From Lineus longissimus (lineage: Eukaryota > Nemertea > Pilidiophora > Heteronemertea > Lineidae): a DNA stretch of 64,000 nt. Position 1 is the first letter of the stretch. Each line of letters starts with the position of its first letter. The stretch is taken from contig NC_088321.1 in assembly GCF_910592395.1 (NCBI RefSeq), forward strand, positions 4,588,001 through 4,652,000. The letters run 5' to 3'. Position numbers and translations under genes: made by a program. Below the pieces are notes generated by a model, which was not told the DNA's origin, made no database searches, and was given only the letters and a program-made list of their open reading frames with translations. This document shows, in pieces, positions 53,945 to 63,957 of this stretch.

Positions 53945-54209
53945 ATGGAAGAAGTATATGTCAATTGGAGAAATCTTCCTGATAATACCTGGTATTAAAT
54001 TGAAAAAATAGATTTATTATCATCAACCGATAAGTATGCTTTTTTACTATCGTTAATACCCAGAGATAAAAAAAACCTTGTACAGTGTAGTATTACCAAA
54101 AGAAATAAAAGAAAATATTTTAGATCTGGGTAATATAGAACCTCATGATGAAGATGAGGTCTTCATTTACAAAAAAGATGATGATATTTCTCAACATTGG
54201 ATTTTTTAA
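53945..54209 (+). pseudogene. Broken paralogue of the OB-fold-like protein
   Basis: ATG 53945 sits right behind a second TTTTCTTGTAAATAA box. The start, VNWRNLPDNTWY, parallels LPVNTWY of the preceding gene, then an in-frame TAA interrupts (WY before IEKIDLL). A frameshift follows near 54080, after which SVVLPKEIKENILDLG and a C-terminal DDDISQHWIF run to TAA at 54209. So the element carried a tandem pair of these genes, and one has decayed. Confidence 0.6.
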
Positions 54210-54682
54210 AAAAATTTAAAAAAGTATGTGTACAGACTTCAATTAAATATTCTTCAAGTCGATCTGAAACAGTTCATTTCTATACTGATATTGTTTCAGC
54301 TTAGACTTTATTCTACTTTCGACTTTTACAAAAACTTTTCCTTATAATAAATGAACCCATAACAATTCTTTAATTCTTATGGGTTTTTGTGACCCCTAAG
54401 TTCTAGATTTTCGCTCAAGTGAGGATTAACTAGAATTTTAAATTTCACTTCAAAGAGAACCATATCTCTTTACTTTATTTCTGTAGGCGAGAAATTTAAG
54501 TTTATCAGTCGATATAGTTTTTATTTTCGTTGTAGACATCTCCATTTGGAATCTTATAATCAAAAACTTGATTATAAAATAACTTATTGAAACCGAAACT
54601 AAAAAAAGGGGATTCCCCCATGCTTATATCTAATAACAAACTTTTTCATAATATAAATGGAGAGAACGAATAATAAAAATTA
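54210..54682. other. Spacer with inverted repeats upstream of polymerase
   Basis: No gene. Hairpins: ACCCATAA with TTATGGGT around 54353-54386, and TTATAATCAA with TTGATTATAA at about 54555-54579. These may mark gene ends of transcripts on either strand. Confidence 0.45.
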
Positions 54683-54698
54683 TTTTACTATAAATAAA
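54683..54698 (+). promoter_or_regulatory. Start-codon box of the polymerase gene
   Basis: TTTTACTATAAATAAA just before GACATG (ATG 54702). Identical to the core before the major capsid gene at 62714-62729, so replication and capsid genes appear to use the same signal. Confidence 0.6.
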
Positions 54699-54701
54699 GA
54701 C

Positions 54702-57700
54702 ATGTCTTCAACACAAAATAACAACAGGCCTGGCTTTTCCAGCTGAGGGACTTTCAACCGACGAATTGAAAATTCTAGCCTTCAGAAACAAGGTAAAGAA
54801 TTATGGATCTTTATCAAGAGAAAAGTTACTTGAAGGACTTCAACAAGTCCCAAACAGTTTCAACGACATCGAAGTGAAAATTGACAAGCCAGTTTCTGAC
54901 TTGTCACAAATTGAAAAAAGAGTTCTAGCTCAACGACTAGGTATAAATCCTAGAAAATTTAAAAAAGAACAGCTAGAAAATATCATTGAAGAAAAAATAT
55001 CACAGGAAAATTTAATTGACATCAAGCCTAGACCTGTGAAAGCAAAAATTTCTATTAGAAAACCTCTTTTAGAAAAAGTCAAGGCTCTTGGCCATAAAAA
55101 TTTTCAGAATCTCAATATTGAGAAATTGAAAGAACTCTTGACCAAGGAACCCATTAAACGTATTTTGAAATCAGATCTTTTCAAACAAGCGAAGGAACTT
55201 GACATTAATGTCAAAAGTTCCATGACAAAAAAATTCATCCAGGAGTTGATTGAAAAACATGTGGAGTTAAGAGAGTTCAAAAAAGTCAACTCCGCTTTTA
55301 GAGGATTTGCTAATCATTTCCAAATGGAAGGTTTGCCTCATATTGACATTGAAAACTATCTCAATAAAATTAAGTCAGTTTTACAAGATAAAATTAAGGC
55401 TGAAAATAAAGAAGGATTAAAAATTTCAATCATTCTACATATTCTAATGCAAAGGAAGAATGACGTTAAAGAGTTTCAACTTCGTTCTAGACACATCCTT
55501 TATGTAGGTCAAGAACTTAATTATGACACTCTCATCGAAGACTTCCTTAATGAACTGGAAAATTTAGTTCAGGAAGGTTCTGGTTGGAAATTTTTAGAAG
55601 TCATCAAGATTGAGTTACACACAGTCAATTACACACCACTTTCAGGATCAAGCTATATTCCTTTACCAGATAAGATTCAAAATAAAAGAGCAGTGATTAA
55701 TGTGCAAAATTCTGATCAAAAATGCTTCAGATACTCAGTTGAAGCTGCATTATTAAATATTCCAAAGAACACAGAACGTGTGTCAAATTATAACAAATCT
55801 GAATTTGACCACATGTTTAAAGATTTAGAATATCCTGTCAAAATCAAGGATATTGAGAAATTTGAGAAGAATAATCCTGACTTAGCAGTCAATGTATTTA
55901 CATTTATCCCCAGACAGAAAGTATGCTTTGGAAATGAAACTACAGTTTACCCAATTTCCCCAGTTAGACTATCTGAGAGAATTCTAGCAGAAGATAAGAA
56001 CATCAATCTTCTGCACTACAAAGATGAGAACGATTTTTCAGAAGGTGAAAAGATTGAAGATGTCAAAGATAATGCAAATTATCATTATGCTTGGATCAAG
56101 AACTTTTCTAGGCTGGTTTCTTCCTCACATTCTAAACACGATGGACAGATCAAAGTATGTTTTAGATGTATGAAAGTTATTTCAGCATCGACAAGCGAAC
56201 TTCTAAATAAAAGATACAATCAACATGTTGAGAACTGTAAGCAGTTTGAATGTGTCAGAGTTAGCATGCCTAAGGATCATGAAAAAATCCTACAATTCAA
56301 TCAGAAAAAATGGAACAAAAGCATCCTGTCTTTATCGTCGCTGACTTTGAATCATCTTTGAAAACTATTGACAAACACTTAGGCGAAAAAACTGTTCAAA
56401 TTCAAGAGCATATTCCTAACTCATTCAGCTTCTATGTTTGTTTTGACAAGAATCAAATCAAGGCTGAAAATCTCTTCACAGAATATAGTGTCAACGATTA
56501 TAATGAAGATATCGGAGAAAGATTCTGTGAAGAGATTGAAAAAGCTGTCTATAACATCCATGACAATCATTTTAGTAAACCTAAAGCTATGTTAGCCTTA
56601 ACACAAGAACAACAGGTTAAGCACAAGACAGCTGAAAAATGTTATCTCTGTGACAAGGAATTTACAGAAAAAAATTATAAAGTTCGTGATCACAACCATT
56701 TTAATGGAAAATACAGAGGAGCAGCTTGTAATAATTGTAACCTTCAATTACAAGCACCTGATTTCATACCTGTGTATTTTCATAATCTTTCAGGCTATGA
56801 TGCTCATCTGTTTGTGAAAAATTTAAAAGGTAGACTGAATGTCATCGCGAAAAATAGTGAAAACTATATTTCATTCAGCAAGACGTTACAGGTTGACGAG
56901 CATAAGACTCTATCGATCAGATTTCTTGACTCATATAGACTCATGCAGTCTTCACTAGCAAATCTAGCTAAGAATTTGCCTAATTCTGAAAAGAAAAACC
57001 TTGCTAAAAAGTTCACAGGTGAAAAATTTGACCTCATGACAAGAAAAGGAGTCTATCCTTATGAATGGGTAGATTCTTATGAAAAATTTTAAGAAAAAGT
57101 ACTTCCTCCGATTGAAGCATTTGACTCAAAATTTAATGCTACAAAAATTTCACAAGAGGAATACTTACACGCTCAACATGTGTGGGATAGGTTCAATTGT
57201 CAAACATTCAGAGATTACCATGAAATTTATTTGAGAACTGATGTTCTACTCTTAGCAGACATTCTGGAAAATTTCAGACAGACATGCATGGAGATTTATA
57301 ATTTAGATCCAGTCTGGGCTTATTCGGCCTCAGGATTGTCTTGGCAAGCCATGTTGAAAAAGACTGATGTTGAAATTGAACTTTTAACAGATGTAGACCA
57401 TTACAACTTCTTTGAATGTGGCATTCGAGGAGGAATCTGTCAAGCAAGTCACAGATATGCAAAAGCAAATAATCCCTATTTGAAAGACCACGATCCTAAT
57501 CAACCTACAAGTTATATCTCTTATCTTGATGCGAATAATTTGTATGGATTATCCATGAGTGAAAAATTACCACATTCTAATTTTGAATGGATGACTCAAT
57601 CAGAATTATTAAAGTGGCAAAGCATTCCATGCACTTTAGAAGTTGACTTAGAATATCCTCAAGAATTACATGACTTACACAATGCCTATCCATTAGCACC

Positions 57701-58685
57701 TGAACATTTGAATGATAAGTTAATTCCTAATTTACAAGACAAGAAAAATTATATTGTGCATCACAAGGCCTTGAAATTCTACTTGAGTCAAGGTTTAAAA
57801 TTGACTAAGATTCATAGAGGAATTTCTTATACAGAATCATACTTTTTGAAAGAGTACATTGACTTAAACACAAGTCAACGTGCCAAAGCGAAAAATGACT
57901 TTGAAAAGGACTTCTTCAAATTGATGAACAATTCATGCTTTGGAAAGACAATGGAATCAGTCAGAGATAGGAAAAATATAAAATTGACTACAAATGTCCC
58001 TCAGCTTCGAAAATTAGTCAATTCGAACAACTATAAAGATCACAAAATTTTCAGTGAAGATCTTGTCATGGTTGAATCTCAAAAAGTAGAAGTTTGTCTC
58101 AATAAACCAATATTTATGGGCCAAGCGATTCTAGATCTGTCAAAAATACACATGTATGATTTCCATTATAATCATATGATGAAAAAGTATGGTGACAAAG
58201 CACAACTGTTGTACACTGATACTGACTCATTAGTCTATCATATAGAAACACCTGATATTTATAAGGATATGAAACAAGATGCTGAATTATTTGACTTTTC
58301 AAATTTTCCAAAAGACCATGCATTGTTTGATGAAACGAACAAGAAAGTCATTGGAAAGTTTAAAGACGAAGAAGCTGGTCATGTCATCACTGAATTCATC
58401 GCTTTACGTTCTAAATTATATGCCTATACAACTGAAAAAGATGATGAAGTTAAAAAATGTAAAGGTGTCAAGAAGAACGTAGTCAAAAATGAAATCACTA
58501 TTGAAGACTACAAGTCTGTACTTCTTGATAAAATTCCAATCGAAAAAAGAATGAATGTGTTTAGGTCAAGAAATCATCAAATTTACACTGAGCAAGTGAC
58601 TAAATGTGCGTTGAATGCGAATGATGATAAACGTACAATATTGGAAGATGGAATAAGTACTTTAGCTTTAGGATTTAAAAAATAA
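54702..58685 (+). pseudogene. Family B DNA polymerase of element 2, with SAP-like and endonuclease VII-like parts; three breaks
   Basis: Replicative polymerase of about 1,300 residues. Order: SAP/helix-extension-helix-like repeats (54770-55280, for example LSTDELKILAF and KKFIQELIEK); a region with DQKCFRYSVEAALLN and HYAWIKNFSRLV plus a zinc-finger CFRCMKVIS...HVENC (55690-56260); exonuclease motif VADFESS (56331); an endonuclease VII/HNH-like insert with CYLCDKEF, RDHNHFNGKYRGAACNNC (about 56640-56740); FHNLSGYDAHL; YLRTDVLLLADIL (57231); motif A SYLDANNLYG (57520); motif B MNNSCFGKTM (57925); motif C LLYTDTDSLVYH (58207). Breaks: the ATG at 54702 runs into TGA at 54744, with coding resuming one frame over at about 54718-54745; a frameshift near 56310-56330; and an in-frame TAA at 57090-57092. 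All catalytic motifs remain readable. Confidence 0.88.
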
Positions 58686-58686
58686 A

Positions 58687-58747
58687 ACAGGGCTAGCAAA
58701 ATGCTAGCCCTGTTAATGGCAACAGGGCTACCAAATTGGTAGCCCTG
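58687..58747. terminator. Two perfect hairpins after the polymerase stop
   Basis: CAGGGCTAGCA with TGCTAGCCCTG (58687-58713, 12-base stem, 3-base loop) and CAGGGCTACCA with TGGTAGCCCTG (58723-58747, 11-base stem, 3-base loop), followed by an A-rich run. They begin two bases after the polymerase stop codon. They resemble the palindromes that set transcript ends in mimivirus-type viruses. Confidence 0.6.
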
Positions 58748-58789
58748 ATTAAAAAAAAATAAAAAATTGAGAAATAAAAATAAAAATAA

Positions 58790-60004
58790 ATGGACTTTCC
58801 AAACTATTTAAAACAGAGTCCTAATGTAAACTATCCTGTCACTTACAAGAATAATTCTTTAACCAAGAATCCTTTCATCCATCAAAAAATTCATGTCACT
58901 CCAAATGAAAGTTTTTATTTCAATACAATTGATATTTTCCCAAATAAAGTGAATCCACGAAAATTTACCACTTATTCTCAAGTTCAAGATTATATTAAAA
59001 ATGCAACCATGGATAACTGGGAAAACCAATTTAAATTTGCACTATACTGTGCTTCATCAGGTTCAGGTGTAAGCTGGCATAATCATATTAATCATGCTGA
59101 TCCTTTAGTACAAAGTATTTTTAGATTCCATGTCTATTTTACCATCAGAAAGATATTACACCAGCTAAAAATTCCTTTACCAGGAAATCCTGACTTTAAT
59201 CCATCAAAAAATCCTTACAATAAACAAGTCTATGAAAATTTGAAACTTGAATTTGGCTCTGTTGACTTCAACTATTTTCACAAAGGGAAAATACAAGCGC
59301 TAGACATTGTCATGGACAATGGCAACTATTATTTGAATGATCCTAGTAAGTTTCCATTTAATGCAGACAAAAAAGGATATGTCTATGCAGACCATCATAG
59401 ACTTTATATTGATAATTTATCGTTCATTTACTCAGACGATTGGACAAATTTTATCACCCTAGACAGTCAAGGATTGACTAAAGCAGGCATGAGTAGAATC
59501 AATGAATCGATTAGAACGTATGTTTATTGTATTCTAGGTTCACAAACCATGATTCGACAGGATATTCTTGATTCATTGGACACGCAAAAACAATTTGGAA
59601 TTTTAGTGGAAGATGCTATTCAGGGTCAAACATTAGTCGATTCCATCAAAACATTTCAGTCAGCAAGCGTACTCATTCACTCAAAACAAGCGCTTGCATA
59701 CGCTTTAGAAAAAGCAGGTTCACGATTAGATTTCGCTGTAGGCTTAGGATTACAACTTGTTCCAAGTCATATGCGATTACATATTGGCATAATTGAAGGG
59801 TATAATAACTCTCTGTTAACCGCTACAGAAAATACAACTTTTGGCATCAATTCACATATCAATGTCAGAAAAAAGCGACATGTGACTCGCTCATCAAATT
59901 TGATGAGCGAACAACCACAAACTAATTCATCAAATTTGATGAATGAACAAACTACTTCTACGAGCGTCAGCGAAGCGAGTCATTTACCTTTTACAATGGG
60001 ATAA
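58790..60004 (+). CDS. 404-residue element-2 protein of unknown function
   Basis: Intact from ATG 58790, which follows an AAATAAAAATAAA start box. The body contains WENQFKFALYCASSGSGVSW and RFHVYFTIRKILHQLKIPLP, then a central DWTNFITLDSQGLTKAGMSR, suggesting a well-folded globular protein; no catalytic motif or membrane span is obvious. Near residue 362 a basic VRKKRHVTRSS precedes a low-complexity tail. Two 20-base perfect palindromes lie in that tail (59889-59908 and 59925-59944). The gene sits between polymerase and integrase, where it may be a structural or replication protein; I do not assign it. Confidence 0.75.
   Translation: MDFPNYLKQSPNVNYPVTYKNNSLTKNPFIHQKIHVTPNESFYFNTIDIFPNKVNPRKFTTYSQVQDYIKNATMDNWENQFKFALYCASSGSGVSWHNHINHADPLVQSIFRFHVYFTIRKILHQLKIPLPGNPDFNPSKNPYNKQVYENLKLEFGSVDFNYFHKGKIQALDIVMDNGNYYLNDPSKFPFNADKKGYVYADHHRLYIDNLSFIYSDDWTNFITLDSQGLTKAGMSRINESIRTYVYCILGSQTMIRQDILDSLDTQKQFGILVEDAIQGQTLVDSIKTFQSASVLIHSKQALAYALEKAGSRLDFAVGLGLQLVPSHMRLHIGIIEGYNNSLLTATENTTFGINSHINVRKKRHVTRSSNLMSEQPQTNSSNLMNEQTTSTSVSEASHLPFTMG
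59889..59944. repeat. Two palindromes within the 3' coding end
   Basis: GCTCATCAAATTTGATGAGC (59889-59908) and ATTCATCAAATTTGATGAAT (59925-59944) are perfect palindromes sharing a TCATCAAATTTGATGA centre. A third inverted pair, ACGAGCG...CGAAGCGAGT, follows. The protein tail they encode is repetitive (SSNLMSEQ, SSNLMNEQ). Confidence 0.7.
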
Positions 60005-60030
60005 ATTGTTGTTGGATTTTTAGTTCAAAC

Positions 60031-60110
60031 TATTCTCTAAATAAAAGAATTTAAGATGTATTCAAATTTGAAAACAAAAATTCATAACTATTCTCTAAAA
60101 TAAACAGACC
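60031..60110 (+). promoter_or_regulatory. Duplicated start box before the integrase
   Basis: ACTATTCTCTAAATAAAAG (60031-60049) and ACTATTCTCTAAAATAAAC (60088-60106) form a tandem pair about 57 bases apart; the second precedes the integrase ATG at 60111. The first precedes a 15-codon frame starting at 60056 that has no support as a gene, so it may be a relic of a duplicated or lost gene start. Confidence 0.5.
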
Positions 60111-61187
60111 ATGAACGGCGTGAATGTGCAAGAAGCATATGCAAGTTACAAATATCCTTCTGCTTTAAAATTTTATAAAATCATGAAAAAGAAGGATCCT
60201 AGTATAAAATTTGATGACATTGATCAATTTGTAAAATCTCAGAAAAGCTATCAGCTTCACAAAAAGCAGTCCAATAAAATCCAAGGTCACATTATAGCTT
60301 ATCGTGAAAATGCTCTTTGGTTCATGGATCTTTTGGACATGAGTAATTACTCAAGGCAAAATAAAGGGTATAAATGGATTTTACTTGCTATTGATACATT
60401 TACAAGAAAAGCTTATGCTGAAGCATTAAAAAATAAAACTAAGTTTGAAGTGAAAAATGGCTTTGAAAAAATTTATAATGATACTGGAAGTATTACACTT
60501 ATTATTACAGATTCAGGCAATGAATTTTTTAACAAACCACTACAAGATTTATTCAAAGAATTAAACATTAGACATGGAACAGTGGATATTGGTGATCATC
60601 ATGCATTAGGCTTAATTGATAGACTATCTAGAACTATTAAAGAAATGGTCTTAAAAGATTTCACAGAGAAAAATACAGTCAAATGGGTTGATCATTTGCA
60701 AGATTACATTAGTGCATACAATGAAAGACCTCATTCTGGCATTTTAGACTATAGTCCAAATGAAGCTAACCTTCATGCTACTGAATTAGTTGAATTAAAT
60801 GTAGAAAAATCTATGCCCGTTGTACACAAGTTTAACATTGGAGAATTAGTTAGGAAAAAATTGAAGAGACCTATATTTACAAAGGGTTACAAACAGATTT
60901 GGAGCAATAGAACTTACACTATCAAAAATATTGAAGGTGTTCATGCTATCTTAAATAATGACGAAAGAGTTAGACTTGATGACTTACAAAAAATTAAAAA
61001 AGATTTTGAGTCGGATTCTTCTGAGGTTGAGAAAGCAGATAAAGAAGCTAAAATTGAGTCAACAATTAAACACAAAGAAGGCTTAGATTCTGAAATGAAA
61101 TGGCCAGGGCCATTGTGCTCACCTCATGTGGAGGAAAGATGGACAAAGAGCATGGTCTTGTGTCATGTAGTGTTAGGTTTGATGTAG
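60111..61187 (+). CDS. Retroviral-type integrase of element 2 (DDD variant), 3' end replaced by repeat
   Basis: 358 residues as read. Catalytic positions: D73 (WFMDLLDM), D134 (ITDSGNEFF) and, 36 residues later, D170 (HHALGLIDRLSRT) where most integrases have glutamate. A C-terminal SH3-like part with FNIGELVRKKLKR follows at about 243-256. From base 61096 (residue about 329) the frame runs into the 1.1 kb repeat, so the last ~30 residues are foreign. No chromodomain is present, unlike the element 1 integrase; whether one was lost cannot be seen. It mediates insertion of the element. Confidence 0.85.
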   Translation: MNGVNVQEAYASYKYPSALKFYKIMKKKDPSIKFDDIDQFVKSQKSYQLHKKQSNKIQGHIIAYRENALWFMDLLDMSNYSRQNKGYKWILLAIDTFTRKAYAEALKNKTKFEVKNGFEKIYNDTGSITLIITDSGNEFFNKPLQDLFKELNIRHGTVDIGDHHALGLIDRLSRTIKEMVLKDFTEKNTVKWVDHLQDYISAYNERPHSGILDYSPNEANLHATELVELNVEKSMPVVHKFNIGELVRKKLKRPIFTKGYKQIWSNRTYTIKNIEGVHAILNNDERVRLDDLQKIKKDFESDSSEVEKADKEAKIESTIKHKEGLDSEMKWPGPLCSPHVEERWTKSMVLCHVVLGLM

Positions 61188-62133
61188 GTCCAAGCAATTA
61201 CAATTTCCCCAAAATGGCCAATTTACAGTACATTCGACCTCTGTGACCTTGAAAAGTAGGTCAAATCAAAGAAGACCCGGGTGACACATTGAATGGTTGT
61301 TAGAATTAGATGTACCTATGATATAAAATTGGTGCCAATCGGGCAAGTCATTACTAGGAATAATGGCATTTTGAAGAATTTAGGATTTGGCCCCCTCCCT
61401 GGAGGCCAAACGGCAAATCAGATCGCACCAAACTTCAGTACCTGAGATCACCTGACCAAGGGGTACATGTGTACTTAATTTGTGATCAATAGTCATTGCA
61501 GTTAAGAAACGTGCCATAGTTACGGCCTGACGGCGAATTTACGCCATTTGACCTCTGTGACCTTGACAAGAAGGTCAAATTAAAAACCTGTGTGACATAT
61601 ACTGTATGGTGGTTAGATGTACCCATGATATCAAATTGGTGGCAATCGGGCAAGAAGTTAAGGAATAATCACATTTTTAAGGTTTTTGGATTTTGCCCCC
61701 TGGTGGTCAAGTGGTGAATCATATTGGACCAAACTTTGGTCCCTGAGATCACCTGACTAAGGGGTAAATGTGTACCAAATTTGGTATCAATAGTCATTGC
61801 AGTTTAGAAACGTGCCATCGTTACATCCTAACGGCTAATTTACACCATTTGACCTCTGTGACCTTGAAAAGGAGGTCAAATCAAAAACCCGGAGGATATA
61901 TGATGCACCTTTGCTAGAAGTACCTACCATATTTTTTTCAAAATTTCCCGACTACTATTAAGGGAGATATTGCATGTTTTCACTTTTAACGTTTGTCCCC
62001 CTGGTGGCCAAACCATGAAACGAATTGGACCGAAACTTGGTCTCCCAGGTGTCATTACATAAGGGTACATGTGTACCAAGTTTCAACTCAATAGCTCTAA
62101 CAGTTACGAAACGTGCCCTGCTAACGGACGACG

Positions 62134-62201
<68 letters not shown>

Positions 62202-62258
62202 ACGACGGACGCCACGGTATGGGATAAGCTCACCTCTGCTAAGAGGTGAGCTAAAAAG
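61096..62258 (+). repeat. 1.1 kb TGACCT-rich repeat, full copy 2
   Basis: Near-identical to 45342-46431 from TGAAATGGCCAGGGCC to the terminal hairpin and AAAAAG, but with a longer GAC/CGA array (about 62119-62215). It lies in the 3' end of the integrase. The close similarity of the two copies points to recent spread, later than insertion of element 2. Confidence 0.85.
62119..62215. repeat. GAC/CGA trinucleotide array
   Basis: About 30 near-perfect trinucleotide units inside the 3' part of the repeat. The sister copy at about 46357-46385 has fewer than ten, so the array has expanded here. Confidence 0.9.
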
Positions 62259-62320
62259 TGTTGACTCACGGTTGAGAAAGAAGTAAGATATTTATAATGT
62301 AAAATCATATTATAAACATG

Positions 62321-62614
62321 TTACTCAATTTGCAATAAAGGAAGTTCTTTCATTTCTTTTGGCACATTTTTCCATCTTCTACGGGTCAACATATAGTCTA
62401 AATAAGTTCCAACGATAGCCCACCATGTTTCTAATTTGATGAAGGAGTCATTCACTGATATCTCAAGTTGATCCACTTTAGTATTGACTTTAGTTGCTGT
62501 TATAACGTCAGGATTTAACTGACTGATTTAACTGTTTTTTATTTTTTGAATGTCCTCTTTTAGTTCCTCAATAGCTGCTGGGTAAAAGTATTTAATCCCA
62601 CACATGTTAGGCAT
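62321..62614 (-). pseudogene. Small minus-strand gene of element 2, one in-frame stop
   Basis: From ATG at 62614 (minus), directly behind a TTTAAATAA start box read on the same strand, a frame of 98 codons runs to TAA at 62321-62323. It begins MPNMCGIKYFYPAAIEELKE and includes FIKLETWWAIVGTYLDYML and RRRWKNVPKEM. Codon 29 is TAA (62528-62530). The presence of the element's start box on the minus strand supports it having been a real gene. I do not recognise the family; a short coiled-coil and a possible amphipathic or membrane-proximal segment are visible. Confidence 0.5.
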
Positions 62615-62636
62615 TTATTTAAACATTTTATTTGAA

Positions 62637-62694
62637 TGTGCCATTTTTGGCACATTGATTGAGTAAGATTAAATTCAATATGCCATTTTCGGCA
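62637..62694. repeat. Paired TGTGCCA hairpins upstream of the capsid gene
   Basis: TGTGCCATTTTTGGCACA (62637-62654, 7-base stem) and the related TGCCATTTTCGGCACATTGA (62681-62700) lie between the minus-strand gene start and the capsid gene box. The shared GGCACATTGATT makes them a short direct repeat of about 44 bases. Confidence 0.5.
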
Positions 62695-62713
62695 CATTGA
62701 TTTTTTTTTAAAA

Positions 62714-62729
62714 ATTTTACTATAAATAA
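62714..62729 (+). promoter_or_regulatory. Start-codon box of the major capsid gene
   Basis: TTTTACTATAAATAA runs directly into ATG 62730; it is the same core as before the polymerase. Confidence 0.6.
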
Positions 62730-63944
62730 ATGGACACATCATTTGGTAAATATCTTGATCCTTATAGATCAAACAAAATAGCCAAGGGGCTCAAAGCTAA
62801 AAGAAATTATGAAGTCATTACTCACAATCCTAATTCTGTGAATCCTGGAGAAACACTTTATGTGAAAATTCCTCAGCTTGAAAAAGGACAAGTGATTGTT
62901 CCTAAAAGTTTGAAACTTACATTTAAACTTTCTACCTCATCAAAAGCAATTAATGCAGCCAATGCTGCAGCAGCTGGATTTGTGGCTAATGTAGGTCGAA
63001 ATATTGTAGAAAGAATTACTACTAAATTGGGTGGAAAAACAATGAGTGAAGTGGACAAATCTTACATCTATAATACGTTCAAGGACTTTTGGTTGACAGA
63101 CAAGCAGAGGAAAAATCGTGTTCAGCAAGGTATTGACAAGGAGCAACGAAAAGATGCTATTAAAACAGCATTTGGTGACAGATATTGTATTCCTATTGAG
63201 TCAGAACTTTTTGATGATCATCTACCTTTTTACCCATCAGCTATTTTAGAATCCATTGAATATAACATCAAATTTAATGACGCAAAATATGTTGTGACAG
63301 GAACTGCAACGTCAAAAACATATGCTGTGAAAGATATTCAACTTGAGTATGAAACAGTCTTTTCCACAGAACTTAGTGAGGAAATCGAAGCAATTTATGC
63401 TGATACTAGATTTAGATATGAAGACGTGCATCTTTTGAGGACAGATTCAATTGGAAAGAATAAACGCATGAATATCAATGTAGATGTCAATCGTGCTTCT
63501 ACAAAGGGTATTCTGATATTTTTCCAGAAAAATTACGCTGAGTATGATGCCGAAAATACAAGTTTTCAAAATCCAGACATCACTAATGTGACCATTACTT
63601 CAGAAGGAATTTCTCACTGTATATACAAGTCAGGAATGAAAGCCTATAATCAATTTGATGAAGTAAAACGACTTTATATGTCAGAAGATCTTAAGCAAAC
63701 TGAAGACTGCATGATGGATGTTGAGAAATTCTATGAAAATCATAAATATGCTCTGTGGATTGATCTGAGAAGTACAGAGGACAACGAATTACATGGATCT
63801 GGAACTGCCATGAGCAATATTAAACATGGTTTACAACTTGAACTTACCAGAAATACTGAAACAGAATATGACATGCTTGTCTATATTGTAGCTGATGGAT
63901 TAGTAGGACTTGAGAATAAACGAGTAAAGGGCATTGTACACTAA
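62730..63944 (+). CDS. Major capsid protein of element 2 (double jelly-roll type)
   Basis: 404 residues, intact. MDTSFGKYLDPYRSNKIAKG opens it; strand-like blocks GETLYVKIPQLEKGQVIVP and SLKLTFKLS form the start of the first barrel, then NVGRNIVERITTKLGG, DRYCIPIESELFDDHLPFYP, DIQLEYETVFS, and in the second barrel RMNINVDVNRASTKGILIFF to ELTRNTETEYDMLVYIVADG. The pattern and length match major capsid proteins of adintovirus/virophage-like elements rather than that of element 1. I call it major capsid with moderate confidence, because the assignment rests on overall pattern without a search. Confidence 0.7.
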   Translation: MDTSFGKYLDPYRSNKIAKGLKAKRNYEVITHNPNSVNPGETLYVKIPQLEKGQVIVPKSLKLTFKLSTSSKAINAANAAAAGFVANVGRNIVERITTKLGGKTMSEVDKSYIYNTFKDFWLTDKQRKNRVQQGIDKEQRKDAIKTAFGDRYCIPIESELFDDHLPFYPSAILESIEYNIKFNDAKYVVTGTATSKTYAVKDIQLEYETVFSTELSEEIEAIYADTRFRYEDVHLLRTDSIGKNKRMNINVDVNRASTKGILIFFQKNYAEYDAENTSFQNPDITNVTITSEGISHCIYKSGMKAYNQFDEVKRLYMSEDLKQTEDCMMDVEKFYENHKYALWIDLRSTEDNELHGSGTAMSNIKHGLQLELTRNTETEYDMLVYIVADGLVGLENKRVKGIVH

Positions 63945-63957
63945 CCACAAAAATATT

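Noticed and set aside
61096-62258. Helitron identity of the GAC-tailed repeat, based on its terminal hairpin
   Set aside because: A hairpin near the 3' end is present, but the end is CTAAAAAG rather than CTRR at the terminus, and no TC start or A/T target site is evident.
62025-62308. Arginine-rich protein over the GAC array
   Set aside because: It is the translation of a trinucleotide microsatellite within a non-coding repeat.
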